Shown here: piece after piece, positions 26,566-39,805 of the stretch
Position numbering within the stretch: the stretch's first letter is position 1
How the letters are laid out: each line of letters begins with the position of its first letter
Notes under the pieces: model-generated
The model's input: only the letters and a program-made list of their open reading frames with translations
Told to the model about the DNA's origin: nothing
Databases searched by the model: none
Program-made: the position numbers and the translations under genes
NCBI GenBank assembly: GCA_025716815.1
Contig: JAIXMN010000020.1
Span: 124,001 to 188,000, forward strand
Source of the DNA: Dichotomocladium elegans
Taxonomy: Eukaryota; Mucoromycota; Mucoromycetes; Mucorales; Lichtheimiaceae
Length of the DNA: 64,000 nucleotides
Reading direction: 5' to 3'

Positions 26566-28026
26566 ATGTCAGAACAACTACGCCACGAGCTATTGACGCG
26601 CATTTCCCAACTCCTCAGCCGCCCTGAGGACAACGGTGATCGCTTCTTCGCAGGAATCGTTCGAAATGCAAAAGATGGATTCGTCCCAATCACGATACTC
26701 CGCAACATGGTCGCAGAGTTCAGCGACATTCCTGCGGGCTACTTTGAACACATTGCAGATAAGGAACCTGATCGACTTGAGATCAGTATTGATCGCACAC
26801 GGGTGCGGATTCCGAGGCAGGATGACGATTACAACCGGGTAGAGACCAATCCATACGGCTTGGAGTATACGCCGCCTTGTGAACAAGAGGAACAGAACTT
26901 TAAGCTGAAGCAGACAACGAAAAAGTCCTTACACTTCCAGCCATACACTCCACGTTTCAACAAGAAACGTCTTCTCCATCCTGTTTATTATGCCAATGGG
27001 AAGTTTTTCGCCGACACAGAACCTGAGCAACAGCCGCGCCTGGATCGTCCATCCATGCAAGTCCCACCTTATTACGTGCCAAGCGTCCCTCCACTCGGGA
27101 GCTCGACACTTGATGCCACGTATGTCCAAAGAAAACAGAATGGATCCGTTTATCACGCATAGGAAAGGGATGAGATTCGTAACGTGGCCCCTTTATCTTT
27201 TAGAAGTCGGGCATGTTGGAACTGTGGCAAGGCAGGTCATTCACTGGAGGATTGTCCTGAACCACGTGATCCATTTTCCATCCGCGAGTATAAAAAGAAA
27301 AGTAATCAGAAGAAGTATACGTTTGGCCGTTTCTTTGTCGAACTCGAGCTACGCAACAAGGTAGCTAGTTTGACTCCTGGAAGACTTTCTGATGCACTTC
27401 AAGATGCACTTGGAATGAATGAATTACACCCAGAACCACCATACTATCCCAAAATGAGAGAGCAAGGATATCCACCGGGGTACTGGGGCTCACCAGTCGC
27501 TCAAGGTAAGCCATTGATTATAAGCATTGCGAAACTGTTCATTAATCTGAATGGAGGAATAGATTCTATCAAACGGAGAGAGGCCGGGTTATCCGAGCAC
27601 CTTTTATTTCATTACGTCCCTGACCTAGAGATTTATACCGATCTATCCACTCCTGATATGGGTGCACAGGACCAGCATGAGAAGACAGAATCAAAAGTGA
27701 AGCTGGTTCATTATCCTGGTCTTGAAAACAATGCACCGCAACCATATCTACCACAACAAATGCAACAACAACAACAACAACAACAATATGTATATGACGA
27801 ATCAATGCAATCTTGGAATGCTTATTTTCAGTCTTTAACTCCCGACCAACAACAGCAGACCTACTATTACTACTATGGATACGTACCAACAATGCACCAA
27901 ACCGCTGATTACTCATCCACAACACGGTATCAACCATCCGCACCAACGCCACAACCGGTTCCGGCGTATGTAGAGCAAAACCAGTACCGGACTGATGACG
28001 ATATGGACATATCGGACGATGATTGA
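26566..28026 (+). CDS. La-motif, CCHC zinc knuckle and PSP domain protein (ZCCHC8-related)
   Basis: Three exons: 26566-27119, 27168-27505 and 27563-28026, giving 451 residues. Residues about 5-90 resemble a La motif: GDRFFAGIVRNAKDGFVPITIL, then LEISIDRTRVRI, aligning with the EGWVPL and ISEDKTKIRR parts of La proteins. Residues 201-214 are a CCHC knuckle (CWNCGKAGHSLEDC), immediately preceded by EIRNVAPLSF and followed by a PSP domain (FGRFFVELELRNKV, LGMNELHPEPPYYPKMREQGYPPGYWG) as in ZCCHC8 of the nuclear exosome targeting complex. A polyglutamine tract and Tyr-rich tail follow. The zinc knuckle-PSP pair implies nuclear RNA processing. The acceptor of intron 1 is ambiguous (27162 or 27167); only the latter fits the strong GTATGT donor in frame. 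Confidence 0.8.
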
Positions 28027-28647
28027 GGTCCTAATAAGCGCATCGATAATCTGTGGCATACACAGCGTAACAATTAATATGAAAACTGAAATTGTGTATT
28101 ATGGGTCAAATGGCAGAAAGCGGATACTACCCAGTTTGCTAGACCTTTTGAGAAGGCATTGGATCAGAGTCCGCGAGCTCTGAAATGAGTCCATAAGGAA
28201 ACAGAAAAACAGTGAACGGCTGCGGAACGAATGAAGTAGGAGTTTTGGTGTTTTGTAACGTAAGGAAATAAGATTCACGTTCCATCGGCAGTCTAGTCAG
28301 CGGCTCGAGTGTTTCGCACCACTCTTCCTACCCATAGGCTGAGATCAAGATAGTTTTAATGAGGACTTGCATTCGTCACCATCTATGTAGCGAGGACGAA
28401 CTTCAAGCGCTTGACTTTGATGTGCTCGGCATATGTTATGCTGCTACCGCTTAATGCCGCATTCTGTTTACTTGAATGTCTTGAGATTGAACGGAGTATT
28501 CGTTACTGTCAAAGAGATAGTCCATAGTCTCAGGACAGCCATTCCTGTTAACGACAGGGACCCTCTGATTATACATCAACCTGCCCCCTCATAAATGGAT
28601 TGTTCCAAGTTAGCGCAGGAACTGGGGCTCGATGTTTATCAACAGTG
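28027..28647. other. intergenic, no gene seen
   Basis: Downstream flank of the La-PSP gene up to the end of the second mariner relic. Nothing recognisable. Confidence 0.5.
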
Positions 28648-29668
28648 GGCGTTTTATTACAAAAAATAAAATGTCGCATAAAAACATAGAGTTTGTCGCA
28701 TGGATAAAGAAGGTCGGAAAATATCAGTCCCTTACTTTAATTTACCCCGAAGGTAGCTAGGCGCGCCATTGCAGTAACAATGGCGGAAGAGGGAGGGAAG
28801 GAAGGATCCGGAGCTATTGAGCACCGACGGCGGATGCAACGGCGGAAGGGTTGGAGGAAGGAACGAGGAAGGGCGACGATGGACCAACAATAATACCGGT
28901 GGCAGAAGCACTAGGGGAAGCAACAGGAAGCAGACAAAGACAAAATCATCCTGACGAAACCATGGTGGGAGACCTGCGCGGGTGCAGCCAAACCACAGTC
29001 CCACCCAAAGTCCATATCATCTCCTCTTGAGGCACTTGAGTTAGGCTGATATCGGTATCTACAGAGGATCCGAAATATTAGAAGATTGCGGAATGGAACA
29101 ACGGTAACCTATTGCCTTTTACTTTGCTCTTGAAAACCGACTAAAACTGCTCAATCGCATTGAGTTCAGGCGAGTATGCCGGAAGATAAACACATCGATA
29201 TCCTCGACAGTCGATATTTTTCGAGATATCCTCAGCCTCATGGATAGGTGCATTATCCATTACGAAATAAAGCTGTTATGCTCTTCATTGACTATATGAG
29301 AACGACCCGTCGCGGTAGGTTTCTTAAAGATGCTATCAGGATCGCTCTTGTGCTGTAACGCCCATCGCTGGACTAAACGAACATGGATTCATAGCAGCTG
29401 ATGCACTCAAGACCTTCTCAAACATCCATTTGAAAAATCTGACCTTGACCTGGTCAGTGTACGCTGTATTACTGCGCTTGATATGCGCTTCTTTCATCCG
29501 AATGTCCGTATCCTTTGGTTTGAGAATGTGTGTGGTAGTAAGATCAGAGTTATCTCTGTGAGAGATGCTACGCAGATATTGAGTGCGAGAACAAATGGAT
29601 TGCACAGAGTACATTTCTTCGTCAACGACATGACCTTGACCATCTTCGTAGAAAAATAAGCTGCTCAT
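28648..29668 (-). mobile_element. decayed mariner/Tc1-like transposon (copy 2)
   Basis: Sequence at 29135-29270 matches copy 1 (19290-19410) over the YSPELNSIEQF-coding block and the preceding strand, with many point changes and no intact frame. At 29336-29668 a minus-strand frame keeps the N-terminal helix-turn-helix part (AYTDQVKVRFFKWMFEK, SASAAMN). The terminal region at 28655-28710 repeats ATGTCGCAT and TTGTCGCAT, as at the end of copy 1. The middle of the transposase gene is missing. Confidence 0.65.
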
Positions 29669-29950
29669 TTCCGAGTGTAAAAGTATATAAAAGAGAAAGA
29701 GTCAAGAGGACGAATTTTTATAGAGACACGACATCTTTCCCATGTATGCGTAAAGATTTCTGGGCGAAACGCGGAAAATAGTGTTTGTCCGAAGGATCGG
29801 AAATACCCATTCGGGCGGCACCACAGCCTGTTCCTGCGATAACGCAATTCCATGGATGAAAATTTCCCCGCTATTGTTGATAAAACCCACCTCTGCCCCG
29901 CCCCCCCCCCCACTTCACTGTTTTTCCTTTTTATTTACCTTTCAATAGCT

Positions 29951-32638
29951 ATGCCGTCTTCCTACACGCCCGTTCCACAAGGGGATGGGCCTGTTCTGTC
30001 GCAGAGTCCATCCACAATATGGGAAAGAGCGAAAAGCTGGTGGCAGTTCAAGTTTGGCGAAGCTGAAAACACCCCGCTGCTCAACCGCAAGAGCATGACC
30101 ATAGAACCACCCCAGTCTCGTCCAGCAAAGATTATCCTAACCATCGTGCTCCTTCTTGGCGTCTTCATTGCTTTAGGCACAGGCCTAACATATTGGATTG
30201 ACTGTAGTGATCCAAGTATGTGAAAAATAGAGTGTTTAAAAGCCTTGCACGCGCAACCCGTTCACTATCATCGCCTCTGCCCTCAGCTTCTGGCGGTGAA
30301 CGGCATATTAGTCCCCAAGAGCAGTTGGTCCTCGACCTGGCTTCGAGCAGCAACATTCGCCGCCACCTCGAGTTTTTCACGTCAGAGGCTCATCTCGCCG
30401 GTACGGAAGGAGATAAGCGAACAGCCGAATATACTCGCGATAAATTTATCGAATATGGTATCACAAACACGACCACACAGACGTACTATCCGCTCCTGAA
30501 CTACCCTATTAGGCGCCGCCTTGCCATCGTATCTGGACCTAAGGAGTTCCAGTACGAAGCGTCTTTGCGGGAAGATCCTGTAGAAGAGGACGAGACTAGT
30601 AAAGATCCAGATGTCGTTCCCACGTTTCATGGTATGATCGATTCAGCCGTCCGCATAGGAGCACGCACACGTATATTTACACTACCTATATAAACATCAG
30701 CTGAATACCTTAAGTGTAGGCTATTCCAAAAATGGCACCGCCCGCGGGAAGATTGTGTATGCTAATTATGGTCGTGTTGAGGATTTTCAGTTCCTCAAGG
30801 ACCAAGGGATCAACCTGAACGGAACAATCGCACTGATGCGGTACGGTGGCGCGTTTCGAGGCCTCAAGGTCCGTGCTGCCGAAGTTTTTGGATGCATAGG
30901 CGCTCTTGTTTACTCTGACCCTATCGATGACGGACCATTGAACAAGGAAGGTTATCCTTTCAAGCATCCCGCCAAAGCTTACCCAGAGGGTCCTTGGCGC
31001 TCCAATTCTTCAGTCCAGCGTGGGTCGGTCCAATATCTTTCATTAGGTGCTGGGGATCCACTCACTCCTGGGTATCCTGCAACCAAGGATGCGCCAAGGA
31101 TCAGACTTGAGGATTCGCCCACGCTGGCCAAGATTCCGTCCCTTCCACTGTCATATCAGGACGCGCTTCCGATCCTAAAAGCTACCCAAGGTCTTGGCGT
31201 CCGCGGCGAGAAGGATTGGAATGGCGGTAGTGAAGAGGTGGATTACTACAGTGGCCCTACAGAAGGAGAGGCATACCTTGAGAATATTGTGGATAACAAG
31301 ATCACACCTATTTGGGATGTCATTGGCGTCATCGAGGGCAGTGAACAGCCCGATCGCGTGATAGTCATGGGTGCGTTCTTTATAGAGAAGATATCTTCCA
31401 GTGGATTAATCGACGAGTTGAATCTATACAGGTAACCATCGTGACGCGTGGGTTTACGGTGCGGTCGACCCAAGCTCAGGATCGGCAACTATGGTAAGTA
31501 TGGTTTGAACATACAAGGCGACTAGTATGCACAGTCTCATGTTATTAACATTAGCTTGAGCTTGCTCGGATCTTTGGTGAACTCCTCAAAACTGGTTGGC
31601 GACCTGCACGCACCATTGTATTTGCTTCATGGGATGCTGAGGAATACGGATTGGTCGGATCCACCGAATGGGTCGAGGAACACAAGCACTTCTTAAGCGA
31701 GAATTGTGTAGTATATATCAATGTCGACACTGCTGTCTCAGGTCCCAACTTTCAGGCTGGCGCAACACCATCATTAAACCAACTCCTTTATGACGTTACA
31801 AGCATCGTAAATGACCCACAAACTAATGGGAGTGTTTACGATTCCTGGAGCTACACCCACAACCATACCTCTGGGCCAGCAGCGCGTCCAGCCATTTCGC
31901 CACTTGGGTCCGGTTCCGATTTTGTCCCGTTTTTGGATCACCTCGGCATAGCAAGTCTTCAGATTTCGTTCGAAGGCGATTACGGGACTTACCACAGCAA
32001 CTATGACAGGTAATGAAAATACCGGATCTAGTCTCATCCAGACGTGGAGGTCTGATAAACATGGGGACAATTGCAGCTTCCACTGGATTAGTAAATTTGG
32101 CGATCCTGAATTCCACTATCACGAGACTCTGTGCAAAATCTGGGGTATAGTTGCTCTTCGACTTGCCGACAGTCCCATTCTTCCCATCCATCCTGCCGAT
32201 TACGCAAGCGCTCTTGGGGACTATATTAGGCATATGTCTGTCGGTTACGATGGGCGCGGCAAGTTCCCTGTCCTTTCCAATGCTATTAACCAATTCAATA
32301 CGATCGCTACCAATTTCGAAGAAAAGCTACGCTTGTTCGAAGCAAAGCTGCTGCGCTATAATCACCTTCGTGAAGTCCCTGATGGCATGCTAAAAGACCT
32401 TATCAAGGTCAATGATCAGCTCGCCTTTTTTGAACGCGCGTTATTGGACCCTGAAGGAATTCAAGGTCGAACGTGGTTCAAGCATGTTGTGTATGCTCCT
32501 GGATTATGGACCGGTTACTCGTCTCAGGTATTTCCTGCCATTGCGGACGCGCTCGACACAGGGAACAAAAAACTGGCGTCGTACAAAGAAGCTCGGGCAG
32601 CTGAAAGTGTTCAAAATGCAGCGAACTATTTCGTTTAA
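29951..32638 (+). CDS. glutamate carboxypeptidase II-like M28 metallopeptidase (type II membrane protein)
   Basis: Six exons: 29951-30215, 30287-30631, 30720-31370, 31432-31493, 31555-32009 and 32077-32638, giving 779 residues. A cytosolic N-terminus is followed by one membrane helix (IILTIVLLLGVFIALGTGLTYW), making a type II protein facing the vacuole lumen or outside. The protease-associated domain (YANYGRVEDFQFL, GTIALMRYGG) comes next, then the two-zinc M28 core: H423 and D433 in GNHRDAWVYGAVDPSSG, the catalytic E470 and ligand E471 in WDAEEYG, D499 in NVDTAVSG and H588 in TYHSNYD. A C-terminal helical dimerisation domain ends the protein. All metal ligands are present, so it should be an active aminopeptidase or carboxypeptidase; the substrate is not known. 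Confidence 0.95.
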
Positions 32639-33813
32639 TAAGGGAGCGAAAGCCAATAAAACTGTGGAATTCGTAACGGATCTCTTATGGCATTACATAC
32701 GAGATAAACCGATGATTTCGTTCATGTGCCTACACATGGACCAATATTTTCTCGTTCGCTTTAAGTAGAGGCCTGGGAGTCTTCAATTACCCAAGTCGAC
32801 GCCCCCGTCGATTATGAAAAACAAATCCAACTTGCCACCAAAAAGGACTCAATTCAGCATGTACAGCAATAGGACATGACGGATATTGGCTTTGGAAATG
32901 ATAGAGCCTTAACTGGTGAGTCTGTATTCCAATGTTAACATAAAGCTCTGCATGAAATGACCCACGGAAAGTACTTTGGCAATGGTCAGGGCCAAAAAAT
33001 AAGAATAAAGACAATGACAAATTGGGGAGAGTCCCTCCTTGCCACAGGCGTTTTCAAATATACCTTAATTCCCTTGCACCCACAAACCAAGGGAAAAAGA
33101 AAGAGACGGGGACAATCCATAGTTGTATGCAGAGGTAGCGGTAACTGCTTACTATCTCACCTTAGATAAGGATACAATGGACGAGATGGAGAAGTACAAT
33201 AAACTTACGGAGAGCTTGAGTTTAGGGAAGGACAATGCAGATGTCCCTGAATATACCGAATCCCAAGGTGATCGATATGCCTCTCAATTCTATTGAGCGG
33301 TTTTGGAAAGTTACCAAGAGCAAAGTATCAAATGACTTATGAGCAATTTCATGCGTGTTCGGCTAACTGTCAGGATGCAGCACAATTGTGATCCGATCAA
33401 CCGACTTGGATTTGTAGGTGGAGAGCGCGGAGAAAGAAGAGCGAATATCACACAAAGTATCGCTTTCATGCCATGCAGTACAAACAAACTCATTTGTGTC
33501 CCTCAGAACTATACTAGACCTGATTTACATCCCACCCCATTAAGCAAAAATGAGACTTTGATCAACATGTTGGGACATAACCTATCTTATACCAGCCATC
33601 TCTGAAACAACTCTAATGTTGGTGGCAAACGGAGACAAAGCAGTGAATGACGCGTGCGCACTCTGTTCACCTCGCTCAATGACAATACCAATTCTGGCAA
33701 TTTTCTGTATAACATGTATTTCTGGATCAGACGCCATGACTGTTTTATTGGTGGGAATATCAATCCGCACCTTTTACCGGCCAAGTAAATCGGATAGCTT
33801 TGATCCCTTATCC
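32639..33813. mobile_element. gene-poor stretch with a transposase-like relic
   Basis: At 33258-33342 the plus strand encodes PLNSIERFWKVTKSKVSND, the form of the terminal block of IS630/mariner transposases (PELNSIEQFWxxVK), then runs into stops. The rest (32780-33240 and 33340-33600) is interrupted in all frames and I could not assign it. The relic differs in sequence from copies 1 and 2, so it is a separate family or much older. Confidence 0.35.
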
Positions 33814-36800
33814 ATGACCTTCGATCGGACACAAAAGCAGGTGGGCGTCCATGTCAAAATGTACGTAATGTGGCGCTGACTGCTGCAGAAACGCCATCTG
33901 TAGGAATCAGAAGAGACTCTTCCCCGTTACGTTGTGTCAAAGCTAGCAGTAGGCTACCACAAGGGCTGCGAGAAGCTTCTAAAGAATTACGGCCGCCGCG
34001 AGGAAAAGGGTACATCTCCGCCCTTGCGATTGAAGGCAGCGCAGACACGCGGAAATGAATATGAAAAAAAGCTTGCTAGAAGTCTCGGCATGGCGCTTGT
34101 TGATCATACAGGCACACCTTATCAAGAGAGCAAGAGCATTCTGTGCAATGCGCAAGCAGGCCAAGTTTTATACCAGCTCAGATTTATGGTCCCGGTGGAG
34201 GTTCAGCAAGAGCTCTTCCCGTCGTACCGACTCGGCGAATATATACCCGATTTCCTACTGATAAAGAAGGAGCCCGGTTCCAACGTTAGAAAGATCTGTG
34301 TAGTCGATGCTAAGTCATCTGAAACTATTAACTCTCATCATCAGGTCAGCGAGTACATTTGAGTAAGGGGTTATATCCATGCGAAATTGATAGTGCCACA
34401 GTTTCAAGTTGCAACCTATGCGTTTCTTATCGCGCACCTGATACAAGACGTGGACAATCTTGAAGTTGACCCCTTTGGCGGGGTCTGGCTTCAAAATATG
34501 GCAGAACCGACCTACTTTCGCGTGGACTTGATGCTCGGCAAGATCGAGCGCTTTTATACAGCTGAATTGCCAGCTATCGTCTCAAATCCAGCGCCTAAAT
34601 GGCTATACGGTCCAAAGTGCATAACCTGTGGTTATGCCGATCGTTGTCGAAGAGAGGCTTACGGTACACCGGGAGCAATTGCATACTTAGACCCAGAAAT
34701 TCTCGATGCAATCCATGCGGAAGAGAAAGAGAAAGATGCAAACTACGCGGTGGATATTGAAGATTTAATGGATGGCATCGTTAATCTCTCTTTGAACGTC
34801 AAGAAAGAGCCAGCAATCCCTCGTTATTTATCCAAGAGGCCCGAGTACGCCGGTCATGATGCGGCCTATCGCACCGGCAAACCTCAGGAAAGTGTGCGCG
34901 AATTTGTAAAGAGAAATAAAAAGCTAACTTGCTCCAATCTTTTTGGGGAACCGCATTCCAGTTTGCTGCAAATCCCATTTACACTCTCGCACGTGTCAAT
35001 GACCATGAGATATTTCTCACTGCCATCCATGATCCCTCCAAAGCACGCCTTTGCTCATACTCGCTAATGACCTATGATGCACGAACAGGAAAATTCGTTG
35101 AGGATCTTATAGGCACGGGCCATGTAGGACAGAAAGGAACACCAGATGAATATCTTGCGATGTATGTCCAACTTGTGAGGGACCTCGACATGATCATGAG
35201 TCAAATGGAGGCCATTCAATCACGATGTACGATCTTCTTTCCCTCTGCGTTTATCAAAGATTGCGCAAGGCGCGCCATCTTTAATGTTGTGGCCGCCCAT
35301 CATTCCGAGCTGGTGGATGACACGACGGCTCGAAAGGGACAGCGGTGCTTGCTGGTTTTATTTCAAAGTACATGCACCTTGGACATACATGATATTGACA
35401 CATCCTTAACCTGCCCTGAAGACAAAACAACGGTGCCAATTACCTGCAACATCGACGCAGTCGTTCGACGCAACGTGATTTTAGGTGTACCTGGATTTTA
35501 TACGGATGAGGACCTAGTTGAATGGCTATTCCCATTCAAATCACCTACGCCACCTAATCAGAACACTCTCTATTGCACCTGGGTGGAAGAGAAACGTGAT
35601 GAAACGTTGAAGATGCTTGTTCTTCAAGCCATAACGTACCAAGAAGTGATCTGTAGCGTAAAGGCAATGGCAAATGAATTCGAAATATCCACATCATCAG
35701 AAATCTATTGCCTTGACAACCAACCCTTCAGATGGCCACAGACCCGCATATACCGATCTCCGGTCCTCGCAAAGCTCGCTATATTCACCATCCAAGAATC
35801 GATTGCCGCATACGAAAAAGTGCGCGCGAACAGATATAATGACATGGATGGGAAAATAGGTTCATTGAACAAAGGTCTCAAATTGAAGTACCTGGGTTAC
35901 GATGTAAGAAAGGATGGACCAAGCAAGCAGAAATGGTTATTTTCTTTTGAGACTGTTCAGGAGGATGGCGTCTCTCTTCAGACTTTAACAGACATCGTCA
36001 GTGCATCATTCTTTGATGATTATCTTCTTGTGCCAGACGATAAAGAGGTAAAGTATAAAAACGCGGAGAAAGTACCACAAGATATGTTCTGGCGATATAA
36101 ATGGAATGAATACCAATAGGGAATTCTCCAGGCAATCAGATTCCCTGACATGTTGTTTAAAAAGCAATTGTTCGTGAAGACCCCGGTTACAATCGCTACC
36201 ATTGAGAGCACAGAAGAAAATGGGAAGATATTTGTTCTGTCTGGGTACATGAAACGGCTAAAATTGGTGCGTGGTCACCAATACCGCCTCTACAAGCGCT
36301 ACACAAACTATTTTGTCGATAAAATCATGGATGTTTTGTCAACAACCAACGATCAGAACGAAAGCGTTTTTGAGGTTCTTATTTATATAACGATCATGCG
36401 CAGAGTTCTTGGAGATGTTGCTGATTCTATTGCAAAAAAAAAAGGACATTATCCGCGATCCCAATATCTGGTCTGTGTCAGCCCACCCTGATAAGGGCAT
36501 CTCCGCGGATGTCAAAAACGAAGCTTTAACTCAAGCGAAGAGCGAGTTTCAAATGTCTGACTCGCAATGCAGGATTGCTGCTAACATCATCGAGCGACGG
36601 CTACAGATCATATGGGGTCCTCCTGGATCGGGCAAGACTGAATTCCTTGCATTATTTCTCAACTGGTATATAAAATACTTGGCTCGGCCTTGTCCAGGCG
36701 CACGACACTATTTAATCGGCGTCACTGCGCTAACTCGACTGGCCATCCAGAATCTACTGGAACGCATTGCTAAAGTGCGAGAGAAGATTGGAATTGAATT

Positions 36801-38206
36801 CCCTATCATATCCATGGCGTCTTCTGATGCTGTGAGAGGAGGACAGGGGATTAAGGACATCAAAATAGTGGAACCGAGAAAGATCAAGGCAGAAGTAGCC
36901 GCTCTCACTGGACCGGTCTTGATTGGCGGGACAGTGTGGGATTGGGCCAAGGTTAAGAAAGCATGGAACGAATGGGGTGGTCTGGACTGCCTGGTCATTG
37001 ATGAAGCGTCTCAGGTAAAAAAGAGAAAAAATATTGAACGAGACCAAGGGGCTAAGGAAAGAGGAATACATTAGCTATTGGTATCAGATTCAATCGTAGG
37101 CATTGATTGCCTTGCAAAAGAACGAGGAAGACTCGTTGTGGCCGGTGATCATTTGGTAAGAAACTTTATCTTTTGGACAGGCTTAGGAGGCATTGGTCTG
37201 ACGCTACTGTACAGCAACTGGGTCCTATCCTTCACGCTTCCTACCCAGCGTTTTCATCAAAGGAACCTCGTCTTTTTGGGTCGATTCAAGATTGCCTCAT
37301 GCGAACATGCGAAAATGAGTCGATTGAAATGGAGTCAATGATTCGAAGAAAAGCAGCAAAAATGGATTTTGGGCCAAGCACAATCCAGCTGACAGACAAT
37401 TGGCGAATGGTAACAATGTAGATACTAGTTTATACACGATTGATGTTAATAGGTTTATGATCTTCTAGAATGGTGGACTGAACGCGTTTTTCGCTCAAAT
37501 TTACGGCGATGAATACCAATCGAAGTTCCCTTGCCAGACCTTGCATAATGATTGGTCTCTATGGAAAGGCGCACAAAAAGAAAAGGAACTCATGGAGAGG
37601 ATATTTGATCATAATCAATGCATCACGATAGTCAAGGTCCCCGAAGACGAGCCTGACATTGAAGCGAGATCGATTTCAAGGATTCTAGAAGCTTATCTGA
37701 CGACCAAAGTACCCAACAACACAGGAAAAGATCCTCGATATGACGCGATGATAATTGCACCGCATCATTGGAAACGAATAGCCGTGAAACGCGAGCTGAA
37801 CCATACCAACGTAGTATCGGGCCGCGTCATGGTCCAAACAGTGGAGAAGATGCAAGGTCAAGAATGCGACTTGGTTATTGCTTGCTTTGCGTACGATCAG
37901 TTAAAACGCACTGATATCGATTTTTTACTGAATTTCAGACGTTGGAATGTGGCTTTATCACGGGCGAGGTATGGGAATCATGCAAGAGAGAGAGAGAGAG
38001 AGATTGCTTACACGGTGTACTCTACTTGACATAGATGTAAGGTGATCATTGTTACGACGGAATATATGCTTTCGCTAGCATCACAAGAAGGATATAACAC
38101 TAGGGGATTGTTCGAACAAGGCGATGGATTGGCCTTCGTAGGGATGATCAAAGAATGGGCGTTAAAATCAAAGTCAATAGTTGACTGGGAAGAATTTGAT
38201 AATTAA
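33814..38206 (+). CDS. Cas4/Dna2-type Fe-S PD-(D/E)XK nuclease fused to an SF1 helicase
   Basis: Ten exons: 33814-33840, 33904-34344, 34402-34905, 34962-36047, 36120-36374, 36445-37014, 37075-37155, 37215-37409, 37469-37968 and 38035-38206, giving 1276 residues. The N-terminal nuclease has GNEYEKKL (G59, E63), D125 in YIPDFLL, D144 and K146 in VVDAKS, and a QxxxY box (Q158, Y162). C31 with C229, C232 and C238 (CITCGYADRC) has the one-plus-three spacing of the iron-sulphur site of Cas4, AddB and Dna2. The helicase has Walker A GPPGSGKT (829-836), motif II DEAS (957-960), GDHLQLGP, VEKMQGQE and VALSRAR. Residues 325-770 are unassigned. It is not an ordinary Dna2 by its motif wording, and resembles TM0106-like nuclease-helicases. 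Exon 1 and the start are the least certain; intron 5 has a weak GTTCTT donor and an A-run acceptor. Confidence 0.8.
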
Positions 38207-38303
38207 ATGATCATGTTGTTATATACTCTTTACACGTACAAGAACAAAAGCAAGTGATATTTCTTTAAGAAGATGCAATGAGAAGGGGGGAGGGTTGCTG
38301 GAA

Positions 38304-39805
<1,502 letters not shown>

